64,000 nucleotides of DNA from Azomonas agilis (lineage in GTDB: Bacteria > Pseudomonadota > Gammaproteobacteria > Pseudomonadales > Pseudomonadaceae), in the NCBI RefSeq assembly GCF_007830255.1, contig NZ_VLKG01000014.1, positions 1 through 64,000 on the forward strand, written 5' to 3'. The translations under genes were made by a program, and so were the position numbers. The notes under the pieces are model-generated. The model worked only from the letters and a program-made list of their open reading frames with translations, ran no database searches and was not told the DNA's origin. Shown here piece by piece: positions 1 through 7,835 of the stretch; positions within the stretch are counted from its first letter, which is position 1, and the number at the start of each line of letters is the position of its first letter.

Positions 1-19
1 TAATCAAGGAGCTACACCC

Positions 20-193
20 ATGACACTACGTCATATCCTCAGCCTCAATCCGTCCAAAATTCGGGCAATCGCCCATCGGCGCATGGCCTTAGCTGCCTTA
101 CACGCTGATTCCTCCCTCTCTACCCGCCTTAATCGCTACAACGACCACATGAACAAGGCCCGCGCGCTGGAAACCCTAGGAGGTGTTCAGTGA
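20..193 (+). CDS. Small hypothetical protein (57 aa), first visible gene of element operon
   Basis: An ATG at 20 preceded by an AGGAG-like site (about 7-12) opens a 57-residue basic reading frame beginning MTLRHILSLNPSKIRAIAHR. Its TGA overlaps the GTG start of the next gene (GTGA at 190-193), and the same close coupling continues through the operon, which is the main reason to accept so short a frame. I recognise no family. The helical, Arg/Ala-rich composition would suit a small nucleic-acid or protein-binding factor of a mobile element, but that is inference. The operon may begin upstream of the window. Confidence 0.55.
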   Translation: MTLRHILSLNPSKIRAIAHRRMALAALHADSSLSTRLNRYNDHMNKARALETLGGVQ

Positions 194-459
194 AACAGCC
201 TGTTTTTAGTGCCGCTCAAGTAGCTGATGAAAGCCTAGAAACCGTCCGTTATGGCGTAGAGCACACCCGCTGGCTCACGGCATTGATGGCGGCTATTCCG
301 GCGGTACTGGATGCCTCATCCCCCGCTGAAAACCGTATGGACGTAGCCAAGGATCTGGCCCGCTTGGGGCATTACTTGGCCCACGACTGTTCTCAGTATT
401 TAAACGCTGAATCAGAGCGACTGGATAACGCCCTAAACGCCGTACAGGAGGTGAAGTAA
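190..459 (+). CDS. Hypothetical protein (89 aa)
   Basis: The GTG start at 190 is preceded by AGGAGG at 179-184, a strong ribosome site. The protein is mostly helical and acidic, starting MKQPVFSAAQVADESLETVR. It has no recognisable domain. The stop codon TAA overlaps the ATG of the next gene (TAATG at 457-461), so translation is probably coupled. It belongs to the operon ending with primase and helicase-like genes, so a role in element replication or its control is a guess from position only. Confidence 0.6.
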   Translation: MKQPVFSAAQVADESLETVRYGVEHTRWLTALMAAIPAVLDASSPAENRMDVAKDLARLGHYLAHDCSQYLNAESERLDNALNAVQEVK

Positions 460-791
460 TGAGCCGCCTGCGTGAGTTACTGGTGGATCTGGACAGCATC
501 GCCCCAGCCTTTAGAAATACCCCACTAACCACTGAGCAGACCGAGCGACTGCAACGTATTACACAAGCAGCGGATTCATGCTTTGGCACCCTGACTACGG
601 GTGTTTCTGCCATTGGCTGGTGCATCGCCAGTGCCGCCCACAACCAAGACTTTGGCTTAAATGCCGATGAGCTAATGAGCCTTGGCTGGTTACTCCAAGA
701 GCTGGGTAACCTCAGTCTGGTGATGACGGATTTAAGCCGAGGTGCTGAAGAACGTCTGAGTCTGGCTCAAGCGCTGGAGGTGACTCCATGA
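459..791 (+). CDS. Hypothetical protein (110 aa)
   Basis: The frame starts with ATG at 459, overlapping the previous stop, with GGAGGTGAAG just upstream as ribosome site. The product begins MSRLRELLVDLDSIAPAFRN and is predicted by eye to be helical with Leu heptad-like spacing. It contains short segments (SAIGWCIASAAH) too polar to be a membrane span. No known family is recognised. The end overlaps the next gene by ATGA (788-791). Confidence 0.6.
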   Translation: MSRLRELLVDLDSIAPAFRNTPLTTEQTERLQRITQAADSCFGTLTTGVSAIGWCIASAAHNQDFGLNADELMSLGWLLQELGNLSLVMTDLSRGAEERLSLAQALEVTP

Positions 792-1048
792 GCCGCCCTC
801 CGATCAATCGCCGCCACAATGATGCTTTGGCTTATGAGCGGGCCAATACCCTGACCTGTGCCGGACTTGGTTTAAGCGCCATTGCTGATCTGCTGGGGGC
901 CGATGGTAGTGAACACCACCTGCATCATGAATTGGAAAGCGGTTTAGCTAATGCAGCCAAAGCCCTAGCCGTGCTGGTGCAACAAACAGGTTATGAGCTG
1001 TGCGACCAGTTTGACCCTGATCTGCTGAACGCCCCCACCGAGGACTAA
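788..1048 (+). CDS. Hypothetical protein (86 aa)
   Basis: The start ATG at 788 overlaps the previous TGA and follows GGAGGTGACTCC. The N terminus is MSRPPINRRHNDALAYERAN and the rest is helical. No domain is recognised. Two bases separate its stop from the primase-like gene at 1051, so it is part of the same transcript. The run of three acidic or neutral small helical proteins before the primase resembles accessory genes of integrative elements, but function is unknown. Confidence 0.6.
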   Translation: MSRPPINRRHNDALAYERANTLTCAGLGLSAIADLLGADGSEHHLHHELESGLANAAKALAVLVQQTGYELCDQFDPDLLNAPTED

Positions 1049-1050
1049 CC

Positions 1051-1983
1051 ATGACGAACTTAAAAAACCCTGCACCAGCGGGGACGGGATCGCTCATGCC
1101 TGAAAAAGCGGAATGGGCCTTTAAGGACGCACTGGAGGCCGCCTTCGGGCGGCTGGACTTTGTACCGATGATGGATGGCCACTTCCACCGCTTCCGCGTA
1201 CCGGAGGACAAGTCCGGCACCCGTAACGGTTGGTATGTGGGCTTTCTGGACAACATTGCCAGCGGTGCTTTTGGCTCGTGGAAGCTGGGCCAAACCGGTA
1301 CATGGAGCAGCCGTAAACCGACTGACCCCATCGAGGCCGAACTGATTCAACAGCGCATCGAGCAGGTCAAAGCCCAACGCCAAGCCGAGCAACAGTACCG
1401 GCACCAGCAGGCCGCTGAGAAGGCCCGAGGGATTTGGCAACGGGCAGTGCCCGCTCATCCTAGCCATGCGTATTTGGTGACCAAAAAAGTATCGGCCTAC
1501 GGTCTGCGCCAGCGAGGGAATACCCTGCTGGTGCCGCTAATCCATAACGGCCAACTGGTGAACCAGCAATTCATCCAACCCGATGGCTGCAAACGCTTCC
1601 TCAGTGGTGGGCAGGTTAAAGGCTGTTATTCACCTTTAGGCCAGATCCAGACCGATAAGCCGCTGTATCTGTGTGAAGGCTGGGCCACCGGAGCCACCCT
1701 GCACCAGCACACCGGCTGTCCCGTGGCCTGTGCGATGAATGCGGGCAACCTGCTCCCGGCTGGTGTTCATCTCAAAGCCCGCTATCCCAATCTGGAGCTG
1801 ATCGTCGCCGGTGATGACGACCGCCTTACCGAAGGCAATCCGGGCCGCACTAAGGCCATTGAAGCCGCTGCCAGCTTGGGGGCGCTGGTGCTCTTTCCTG
1901 ACTGGCCCGAAGGGGCTCCCGAGCATTTAACCGACTTTAACGACCTGCTGTGCTGGCAGAAGGCTCAGGAGGTACAGCCATGA
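1051..1983 (+). CDS. TOPRIM-domain primase-like protein
   Basis: This 310-residue protein has a TOPRIM fold in its second half: CEGWATGA near residues 207-214 supplies the catalytic Glu, and GDDD near 252-256 supplies the acidic metal-binding pair. Residues 1-110 resemble the DNA-binding and catalytic N region of mobile-element primases of the P4-alpha/TraC kind, but no zinc finger is visible. In known families the TOPRIM domain acts in primer synthesis for element replication. The adjacent helicase-like ATPase overlaps by 4 bases, so primase and helicase appear to be split over two polypeptides rather than fused as in P4 alpha. Exact biochemical activity is inferred. Confidence 0.8.
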   Translation: MTNLKNPAPAGTGSLMPEKAEWAFKDALEAAFGRLDFVPMMDGHFHRFRVPEDKSGTRNGWYVGFLDNIASGAFGSWKLGQTGTWSSRKPTDPIEAELIQQRIEQVKAQRQAEQQYRHQQAAEKARGIWQRAVPAHPSHAYLVTKKVSAYGLRQRGNTLLVPLIHNGQLVNQQFIQPDGCKRFLSGGQVKGCYSPLGQIQTDKPLYLCEGWATGATLHQHTGCPVACAMNAGNLLPAGVHLKARYPNLELIVAGDDDRLTEGNPGRTKAIEAAASLGALVLFPDWPEGAPEHLTDFNDLLCWQKAQEVQP

Positions 1984-3524
1984 GCAACGATAAAATCCTA
2001 CCCTTCACCGGCAAAGACCCGATCCAAGAGGCCATTAAACAGCTACCGGCAGATGCCGGAGCACTCTACAGTCCGGCGCTGCTTAAACGACTGCAACAGA
2101 TTCGCCAGCAAGACCCCGCCCAGTTTGCCCGCATCCGCCAACAGGCCAAGGCCAGCAAAGTGCTGAGCATGACGGAGTTTGACCGCCTGACCGCGATACT
2201 TGAAACGGAGGACGCAAGCAGTGGATCCAGTCTGTTCAAAGAGGTGGAGCCTTGGCCGGAGGTGGTAGACGGGGCCGAGCTACTGGATGAGCTGAGCCAT
2301 ACGCTCCGCCGTTATGTGGTAGCTGACAAAGAAACCCTAAACGCCGCCGCACTCTGGGCCACCTTTACTTGGCTGGTGGACGTAGTGAGCGTGTGCCCGA
2401 TTGCTCATATCACGGCCCCGGAGCCGCGCTGTGGTAAGTCGGTACTGCTGACAGCCTTGGGTAAATTGGCCTACCGTCCACTGCAAGTCTCCAACATCGC
2501 CACGGCGGCGCTGTACCGCTCCATTGAGCTGTGGTCACCCACCCTACTGATTGATGAGATAGATGCCTTTCTCGCCGCCCATGAGGATGCCCGAGGTATT
2601 CTCAATGCGGGCTTTACTCGGGACAGTGCGGTGGTGATTCGCTGCGTAGGCGATGACCATATGCCCACCGCGTTCAATGTCTGGGGCGCTAAGGCGCTGT
2701 GCGGGATTGGCGATATTGCTATCACCTTGGCCGACCGGAGCATCCCCCTGCGGATGCGCCGCCGTACCAGTGGAGAGCGGGCGGAGAATCTGCGGCGCTC
2801 CGATACACGGCTGTGGGAGCGCTTGCAATCCCGACTGGCGCGTTTCGCACAGGACAATGCTGAAGCCATTGGCCAAGCACGGCCTGAAATCATCCAAGGC
2901 TTGAATGACCGCGCTAACGATTGCTGGGAACCTCTACTGGCCATTGCCGAACAAGCCGGGGGCCACTGGCCTAAGCTGGCCCGAAATGCCGCCATGGTGC
3001 TGCACGGTTTGGAGGGAGAAGCCCCCAGCATCGGTGCCGAGCTGCTAGCCGATATTAAGGCCATCTTCAATCAGAAGAGCACCAGCAAGCTGTTCAGCGT
3101 CGATCTACTGGCCGCACTGGTTGAGGACGAAGAGGCTCCTTGGGCCGCTTGGAACCGAGGTCAGCCCATGCGTCTCAGGCAATTGGCTGACCGTCTGAGC
3201 GGCTTTGGGATCAAGTCTAAACAGCTGCGTATTGGTCTTGAAGGCGGACGAAAGGGTTATGAACAATCAGACTTCGTAGAGGCATGGAACCGATACCTTT
3301 CCTCAAATACCCCCTCTCAATCGTCTACACCTCTACAAGCCAATAACCACGTGGCTTACAGCGATTTTCAAAGGTCTACACAGTGCGACCCTGTAGAGGA
3401 TAAAAAATCGCTACAAGCCACGAATGACAGGGGATGTAGAGTTGTAGAGGATAAAACACCCCCCCTACAGAAGGAGGCAGAGAAAAGAGCCTCTACAGAG
3501 GATAATGACGGGGAGTATTTCTGA
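1980..3524 (+). CDS. DUF3631-type helicase/ATPase of mobile element
   Basis: I chose ATG at 1980 (514 aa) because AGGAGGTAC lies 7 bases upstream and it overlaps the primase stop; an upstream in-frame start at 1950 lies inside the primase gene. A Walker A-like PEPRCGKS sits near residues 146-153 and a Walker B LLIDEID near 188-194, as in DUF3631 proteins found in phages and integrative elements. Residues about 440-514 form a low-complexity, probably disordered tail. Its DNA contains nine CTACA/TGTAG pentamers, described separately. Expected role: ATP-driven DNA unwinding or loading during element replication together with the preceding primase. Confidence 0.8.
   Translation: MSNDKILPFTGKDPIQEAIKQLPADAGALYSPALLKRLQQIRQQDPAQFARIRQQAKASKVLSMTEFDRLTAILETEDASSGSSLFKEVEPWPEVVDGAELLDELSHTLRRYVVADKETLNAAALWATFTWLVDVVSVCPIAHITAPEPRCGKSVLLTALGKLAYRPLQVSNIATAALYRSIELWSPTLLIDEIDAFLAAHEDARGILNAGFTRDSAVVIRCVGDDHMPTAFNVWGAKALCGIGDIAITLADRSIPLRMRRRTSGERAENLRRSDTRLWERLQSRLARFAQDNAEAIGQARPEIIQGLNDRANDCWEPLLAIAEQAGGHWPKLARNAAMVLHGLEGEAPSIGAELLADIKAIFNQKSTSKLFSVDLLAALVEDEEAPWAAWNRGQPMRLRQLADRLSGFGIKSKQLRIGLEGGRKGYEQSDFVEAWNRYLSSNTPSQSSTPLQANNHVAYSDFQRSTQCDPVEDKKSLQATNDRGCRVVEDKTPPLQKEAEKRASTEDNDGEYF
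3325..3497. repeat. Cluster of nine CTACA/TGTAG pentamers inside the helicase gene tail
   Basis: CTACA occurs at 3325, 3333, 3376, 3411, 3465 and 3493, and its complement TGTAG at 3392, 3435 and 3443. Longer matches include CTACAAGCCA twice (3333, 3411) and TGTAGAGGATAAAA twice (3392, 3443). The pentamers fall in two different codon frames (Ser-Thr and Leu-Gln), so protein repetition does not explain them. Clustered sites like these can be replication iterons or regulator sites; that role is inferred. Confidence 0.55.
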
Positions 3525-4114
3525 TGAGCAGCGCATTGGATTACCTCCGCACACAGGGACTAAACCCGCATCTGAATGAGGGGCGCTTATACGTTACTCC
3601 AGCCACCAAACTGACTGACGATATCCGCCAATGGGTTAAAGCCCATAAGGTCGAGCTACTGGCCGAACTTCAGCACAAGGCTGGGCCTATGCAAAATCGC
3701 ACAGGCCTCCCTCCTCATACCCTGCTGGTGCGGGTTTCTAATCTGCTGGGCTGCTCAGGGGACTACCTATTGAAACAGGGGTTTCTTGAGCCCTGTGACT
3801 TGGAGGAACAGGCCGCTACCGATCCTTGGGTACTGGCTGAGGGAATACGCCGCAATCCGCGTTGGTGTCCGCCGCCAATGTCCGAACAACGGACAATGCC
3901 ACCTGAGCCGGTAGGACAGGGGGAACCCCACGCACACACCACCCATTGGACAGCCCAGATAGCCCCAGCGGAATGGCTCCAAGCCCGTGATGCCTACCTT
4001 AATCACTTGCTGGCCTGCCCTAACTGCTGGGCTCCTATCAAGCGCTACTGTCCCGAAGGCCAAGCCCTGCACCAGTACTACCAGAACCAACCCAAGGAGG
4101 CTCGCCATGACTAA
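3524..4114 (+). CDS. TubC-docking-like N-terminal domain protein, Cys-rich C terminus
   Basis: The 196-residue product starts MSSALDYLRTQGLNPHLNEG and has a small N-terminal domain (about residues 1-50: ALDYLRTQG, RLYVTPATKLTDDIRQWVKAHKVELL). This matches the pattern seen in TubC N-docking-like domains that accompany primase or DUF3631 proteins in mobile elements. The C-terminal part has a cysteine cluster (LACPNCWAPIKRYC near 163-176) that could bind a metal. The start overlaps the helicase stop (TGATG), so it is translationally coupled. A docking role with the helicase or primase is plausible but inferred. Confidence 0.65.
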   Translation: MSSALDYLRTQGLNPHLNEGRLYVTPATKLTDDIRQWVKAHKVELLAELQHKAGPMQNRTGLPPHTLLVRVSNLLGCSGDYLLKQGFLEPCDLEEQAATDPWVLAEGIRRNPRWCPPPMSEQRTMPPEPVGQGEPHAHTTHWTAQIAPAEWLQARDAYLNHLLACPNCWAPIKRYCPEGQALHQYYQNQPKEARHD

Positions 4115-4712
4115 CCAAGACCTACTCAAACGCCTGTGGGCCTTAGATGCTAAACACGGCCTCAGCATTCGTACTCAACTGCTGGTGCGCCGCCGTCTGT
4201 GTCGGGTGCTGTCTGAACAGCGGCACCAGCTACAGGAGGAACGCCAAACCCAGATCAGGGCGGCACGGCTACAACTGCCTAAGAACCCAAGCCCCTTCGA
4301 TCAAGCCCGCATAAAACGACTGGAGCAAACTGCCAAGGGCTACCGTATCCACGAATTTGTGGAGACGCTGCGCCAGCAGATTCAGTTAGGCGGGGATCTG
4401 GTTATCAATCAGGCTATCTACGATGCCTTGGGACTGGATGAGCTGCTGGTGCTGCTCAATATCAACCCAGCCGACCACACATGGGTGTTGGAGCAAATGG
4501 GCGACGAACCACCCTTCTTTGGGCTGGTGTTTGTACCGGGCTCAGAAAACAGTGCCAGCCGTGAAGCTCAATGCAAGGAACATGGGCCTGTGCTGGAGGC
4601 GTGTTTGTCCTCCATCACTGAGGTCATGCGGCATCCTGATTTCAACCCAGAAGCCTTGGGCCGCAGGATTAGGGAGAAGTACAAGGGGCGGAGGTTGAGG
4701 CGGGTGAAGTGA
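4107..4712 (+). CDS. Hypothetical protein (201 aa), last gene of replication operon
   Basis: The ATG at 4107 has AAGGAGG nine bases upstream and overlaps the previous gene by 8 bases; the longer frame from 3987 has no comparable site. The product begins MTNQDLLKRLWALDAKHGLS. It is strongly basic and helical to residue 90 (a likely coiled coil around LSEQRHQLQEERQTQIRAAR) and ends with a basic tail KYKGRRLRRVK. I recognise no family. It closes the operon and is followed at once by a terminator. Confidence 0.65.
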   Translation: MTNQDLLKRLWALDAKHGLSIRTQLLVRRRLCRVLSEQRHQLQEERQTQIRAARLQLPKNPSPFDQARIKRLEQTAKGYRIHEFVETLRQQIQLGGDLVINQAIYDALGLDELLVLLNINPADHTWVLEQMGDEPPFFGLVFVPGSENSASREAQCKEHGPVLEACLSSITEVMRHPDFNPEALGRRIREKYKGRRLRRVK

Positions 4713-4719
4713 GGCAAAG

Positions 4720-4748
4720 AAAAAATAGGGCTATTTAGCCCTATTTTC
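4720..4748 (+). terminator. Rho-independent terminator of the replication operon
   Basis: An inverted repeat AAAATAGGGC / GCCCTATTTT with a 6-base loop lies 8 bases after the stop of the preceding gene and runs into a T-rich end. It closes the operon that starts before position 20. Confidence 0.8.
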
Positions 4749-4944
4749 TGCGTAATCTTCATACATGAACCCAAGTGCTTTCTCGAAAGTACTGCCCAAC
4801 AGCACCAAATTGAAGACGTGGGTGCTACCCAAGTAACAGAGATTGTTTGCCAAAGCGGAAAACACTGCTATACAGTTTTTGTCAAAGGACTTGTCAAATG
4901 ATGTAGAATCCTTACCTAATTTGGGGATAGAGGGGAGATTAATC

Positions 4945-5781
4945 ATGACTGATCGTGAAGGGGTACTGGCAAGAGCACCACTAATTTATGCATTCAGTGT
5001 GGTGAGATTTTCTCCCATTCTTAAGCTTCCCCAGCTCATTCCTAACATCCATCAGGCTATTCGGGATCGCCTTCCTGGGCTTTTCCAAATGGTCAAAAGC
5101 ATGCAGCCTAGTGTTATCCAAGGGTCAGAACCGAATTCGTGGGCGTTCCTAGACCGTAATGCTGAGTACGCTTGTGTTCTGGGCATGGATCACCTGATCC
5201 TACAAAGCACAAACTACTTGCATTTTAGCAGCCATCTGGATCTCTTTCGAGAGTGTCTGACGGCCTTGACAACGCAGGCTGGCGGCCTCGACGTCGCTGG
5301 TGTCGGGATGCGTTATATCGATAGAATCGAACCTCTAGATGGGGAGACTCTCGCAGATTATCTTCCAGATACGCTGCTACCTCTCAAGTGCGAGCTGCTT
5401 GAGGAAAGGGAGGCAAAAGCTCTACTGGGGGTGTCCACCACTACCTATCAGCTAGATCCTGAATTCCTACACATCAGGTGCTGGCGTCAGACTGGCATGT
5501 GGATACCGGACGACCTGGCAGAACCAGCGATGGTCTTCGAGATTGCTAAGCAAACTCGGCAGCCTTCCAAGCCTTTTAGTCAACAACAGAGCGCGTTCGT
5601 GCCTGTTAGTGAAAATGGTGCGCTTTTAGATACCGATGCCTACTGGCCAATGCCCATGACTGAGAGACTAGGCACTGAAGAAATCTGTAGCATGCTCGAT
5701 AAGCTGCACCAGACTGCTAATTTTGCTTTCAGGGCCGTAGCCAAAGATCACGCCTTTGAGGTTTGGGGGAGGTCAAGATGA
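4945..5781 (+). CDS. TIGR04255 family protein
   Basis: The 278-residue protein (start ATG 4945, preceded by GAGGGGAG) has the hallmarks of TIGR04255: an N-terminal APLIYAFSVVRFSPIL strand segment and a C-terminal LHQTANFAFRAV...FEVW segment. The family is widespread, of unknown biochemical function, and often lies in variable genomic islands. Here it is the first gene of a three-gene operon, overlapping the next gene by ATGA (5778-5781). An alternative start (TTG at 4843) would add residues lacking a good ribosome site. No catalytic motif is obvious; it could be a sensor or scaffold. Confidence 0.8.
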   Translation: MTDREGVLARAPLIYAFSVVRFSPILKLPQLIPNIHQAIRDRLPGLFQMVKSMQPSVIQGSEPNSWAFLDRNAEYACVLGMDHLILQSTNYLHFSSHLDLFRECLTALTTQAGGLDVAGVGMRYIDRIEPLDGETLADYLPDTLLPLKCELLEEREAKALLGVSTTTYQLDPEFLHIRCWRQTGMWIPDDLAEPAMVFEIAKQTRQPSKPFSQQQSAFVPVSENGALLDTDAYWPMPMTERLGTEEICSMLDKLHQTANFAFRAVAKDHAFEVWGRSR

Positions 5782-6488
5782 CTACCACAATTACTGGAAT
5801 TACTGGAATTACTGGAATTACTGGGGAATGGGTAAGCCAGGCTGGTGGAGCCTCTGCTCCATCTGCACGGAGATGGGAGAGTCTGGAAATCGCTCCTCGT
5901 GTTGCTACGAGCACGGCTAATCCCGCAAAGGCGTTGATTTTTTCACTCATGCTGACAGTCGCGACTGCAACTACCCCAGCCGGCGGAGGTGATATCTCGC
6001 TTCGGTTAATCAGCTCTGCTGGTATAAGCCCTTACGATGTGGTGACAGGAGCGTGGACTGAGATTGATGCCAGTCACCCCGACATTACTGATGAGGTGGT
6101 GCCACATCTCATTGAAGAGCTTCGTAGCGAATACAAGTTGTCAGATAGCTCCATTGCCGAGATCTTCAATGTGTCTCGGCAGACAGTCTACAATTGGCGG
6201 ACAGGAAAGACCGCGACTGGTTTTCCTGAGAAGGTCGGGGCTTTGACGGACGCTCTTCGGCAGGTCAGGTCGGAAGACGTACCATATCTACAACGAGTGC
6301 TGTTTTACCCTACCTCAGATGGGCGTCTCATTCAGGACACTCTCTCTGATAATGCATGGGCTCAAGATGGTGCCGCAGGAGTCGATGGGGTAGTTGCTGA
6401 GCTGATTGGTAAAGCTCAGCAGTTGCGTGATAGGGATCTAAAGACCATCGCCAGATTGGAAAAATCGGGCGGTTCTCATTCGGTTTGA
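5778..6488 (+). CDS. Helix-turn-helix protein, middle gene of putative conflict module
   Basis: The ATG at 5778 overlaps the upstream stop and follows GGGGGAGG. The 236-residue product starts MTTTITGITGITGITGEW, the translation of a 9-bp tandem repeat. A moderately hydrophobic stretch follows (AKALIFSLMLTVATATT, near residues 49-65). Residues about 118-150 read as a helix-turn-helix: LSDSSIAEIFNVSRQTVYNW. The N-terminal half and the domain order are unfamiliar. A regulatory role for the operon, or DNA recognition as part of a defence complex, are both possible. Confidence 0.7.
   Translation: MTTTITGITGITGITGEWVSQAGGASAPSARRWESLEIAPRVATSTANPAKALIFSLMLTVATATTPAGGGDISLRLISSAGISPYDVVTGAWTEIDASHPDITDEVVPHLIEELRSEYKLSDSSIAEIFNVSRQTVYNWRTGKTATGFPEKVGALTDALRQVRSEDVPYLQRVLFYPTSDGRLIQDTLSDNAWAQDGAAGVDGVVAELIGKAQQLRDRDLKTIARLEKSGGSHSV
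5790..5826 (+). repeat. Tandem 9-bp repeat (ATTACTGGA, about 4 copies)
   Basis: Four consecutive copies of ATTACTGGA (the last one imperfect) lie at codons 5-16 of the helix-turn-helix gene. They encode Gly-Ile-Thr triplets. Slippage would change the N-terminal length in steps of three residues without shifting the frame. Confidence 0.85.
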
Positions 6489-6491
6489 TAT

Positions 6492-7364
6492 ATGACTGAC
6501 TCACCTGAAGATGAGGTTGTAAAAGCAATCAGTGCTGCTGATTGGCTGCAAGGAAATATCGTTTCAGGTGAAGCCTTGAAGTTATATATCCCTGACAGTG
6601 TGTTGACATCCCAATTTGACGGAGAGGTTCCTGATTTCTGGGTGCTTGCGTCTCATTCGTGCACAGTGCATGCACGAAAGTTCAACGATGCACCGTTGGT
6701 AGAATGGGTGGCTATTAAGGTCAAAAAAAAGTCATATCCACCATATTTGAATGCTCTTAATCCTCGAATACTACAGCTCGAAATTACTGAAAGGAAAATC
6801 TTCGAACTGAAAATCCATCGACGGCTGTGGACTAGCCGGAAAGTTCTCCCAAGTCTAACTCTAGATCGAAATGAGGCTCCAGCATTAAGTGATGAGCAAC
6901 GCCGGACGCTCTCCTTCTGGCTTTCACATGCCTACAATAGAATTGCGATGCCAGATGCTTTGGTCGAACGCCTGAAGGCGGAGAGCGACAATGACGGCGT
7001 GAAGGGTATCGCTATCTGTGTGGATCAGTTTCTGAAAGATAACAACCACATGCTCGCTAGTGCTTGGGTTTCCTTTAACCCCAAGTTTGAGATCCAAGAG
7101 CGCGCAGAACCATATGAGGTTATCTTCCGCCTCCTAACGAAGCGTGAGCACGCCCGCCAAGCCACAGAGCTGCAAGCTAAGCTAACTGAAATGGTTGGTG
7201 TGGGCAGGGAGGTAAGCGAGGGCTTAACCTTCGGCGGAGCAGAGGTCACGGTCCTCCAAGACTTCACAATGCTCGATGCTGAGGACTTCGTTCGCTATAA
7301 CCAGCACGACTGGCTGAGCCTTGGCAAAGAGGATGAAACTTCTACAGAAGAAGACACGGACTAG
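6492..7364 (+). CDS. Unknown protein with SHSC motif, third gene of putative conflict module
   Basis: The 290-residue frame starts 3 bases after the previous stop; the ribosome site is weak, suggesting dependence on upstream translation. Residues about 50-72 read FWVLASHSCTVHARKF, and then PLVEW and LNPRILQLEI. This resembles an unnamed family with an SH-x-C motif followed by a conserved acidic position and a Pro-Arg-x-Leu segment, seen next to TIGR04255-type genes; that comparison is from memory and not verified. The C terminus is very acidic (KEDETSTEEDTD). By eye the first third is more AT-rich than the replication operon, consistent with separate acquisition. Confidence 0.65.
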   Translation: MTDSPEDEVVKAISAADWLQGNIVSGEALKLYIPDSVLTSQFDGEVPDFWVLASHSCTVHARKFNDAPLVEWVAIKVKKKSYPPYLNALNPRILQLEITERKIFELKIHRRLWTSRKVLPSLTLDRNEAPALSDEQRRTLSFWLSHAYNRIAMPDALVERLKAESDNDGVKGIAICVDQFLKDNNHMLASAWVSFNPKFEIQERAEPYEVIFRLLTKREHARQATELQAKLTEMVGVGREVSEGLTFGGAEVTVLQDFTMLDAEDFVRYNQHDWLSLGKEDETSTEEDTD

Positions 7365-7377
7365 GCGACTTTACGCA

Positions 7378-7410
7378 AAAGAAGGGCGCAATTTTTGCGC
7401 CCTTCTTATT
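7378..7410 (+). terminator. Rho-independent terminator after the three-gene module
   Basis: AGAAGGGCGCAA and its complement TTGCGCCCTTCT flank a very short T loop 15 bases after the stop of the SHSC gene and are followed by TATTTG. This confirms that the three genes form one transcription unit. Confidence 0.85.
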
Positions 7411-7499
7411 TGTACGAATTTCGTCCGATAGTTATACAAGGGGTAGTAGCAGGCAGCGACTAGGGGGGGCAGTTTTCTTGCCCGCCCTAACCAATAGCT

Positions 7500-7835
7500 T
7501 CAAATCAGCTTGCCCGTTTGCACTACCACATAGGCCCGTTCAATCTCCTGCTGACAGGAGTCAGGCAACAGCCACCATGATCGAACATCCACCGTAATAG
7601 GCAGGGCACTGGCTTGTAAGGCTTCTTTGAGCGCGAGATAACCAGCCACCTCCGCCTTTGGGTCGGTTGGAGCGCGCAGTACCAGATCAAGGTCACTGGT
7701 TTCATGGGCACCACCAGTAACACGACTGCCATAGGCCCATACCTCAGCGTGGGGAACCTGCTGGTGCAGTATGTGTTGCAGTAGGGTTAGATGACGAGGT
7801 TCTAAATACAGGTGGTTTAACTCAAGCACTGGCAT
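7500..7835 (-). CDS. Minimal nucleotidyltransferase (MNT/HI0073-like)
   Basis: The 111-residue protein contains the polymerase-beta superfamily signature GSRVTGG (near residue 36) followed by the acidic pair in SDLDLVL (near 47-52), the metal-binding core of minimal nucleotidyltransferases. A third carboxylate, in ITVDVR near residue 87, is in a suitable place. In known MNT-HEPN pairs the enzyme adenylylates and neutralises a HEPN partner RNase. The ATG has AGGAGGTGTTCA upstream, inside the overlapping upstream gene. The upstream protein is not a recognisable HEPN, so a toxin-antitoxin role is possible but not shown. Confidence 0.8.
   Translation of the reverse strand: MPVLELNHLYLEPRHLTLLQHILHQQVPHAEVWAYGSRVTGGAHETSDLDLVLRAPTDPKAEVAGYLALKEALQASALPITVDVRSWWLLPDSCQQEIERAYVVVQTGKLI

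Noticed and set aside
3987..4106. N-terminal extension of the gene at 4107
   Set aside because: The extension overlaps the previous gene's Cys-rich end in another frame and lacks a ribosome site, while ATG 4107 has AAGGAGG.
4731..4946. 71-codon minus-strand frame
   Set aside because: It lies in the terminator/promoter interval with no ribosome site or family likeness.
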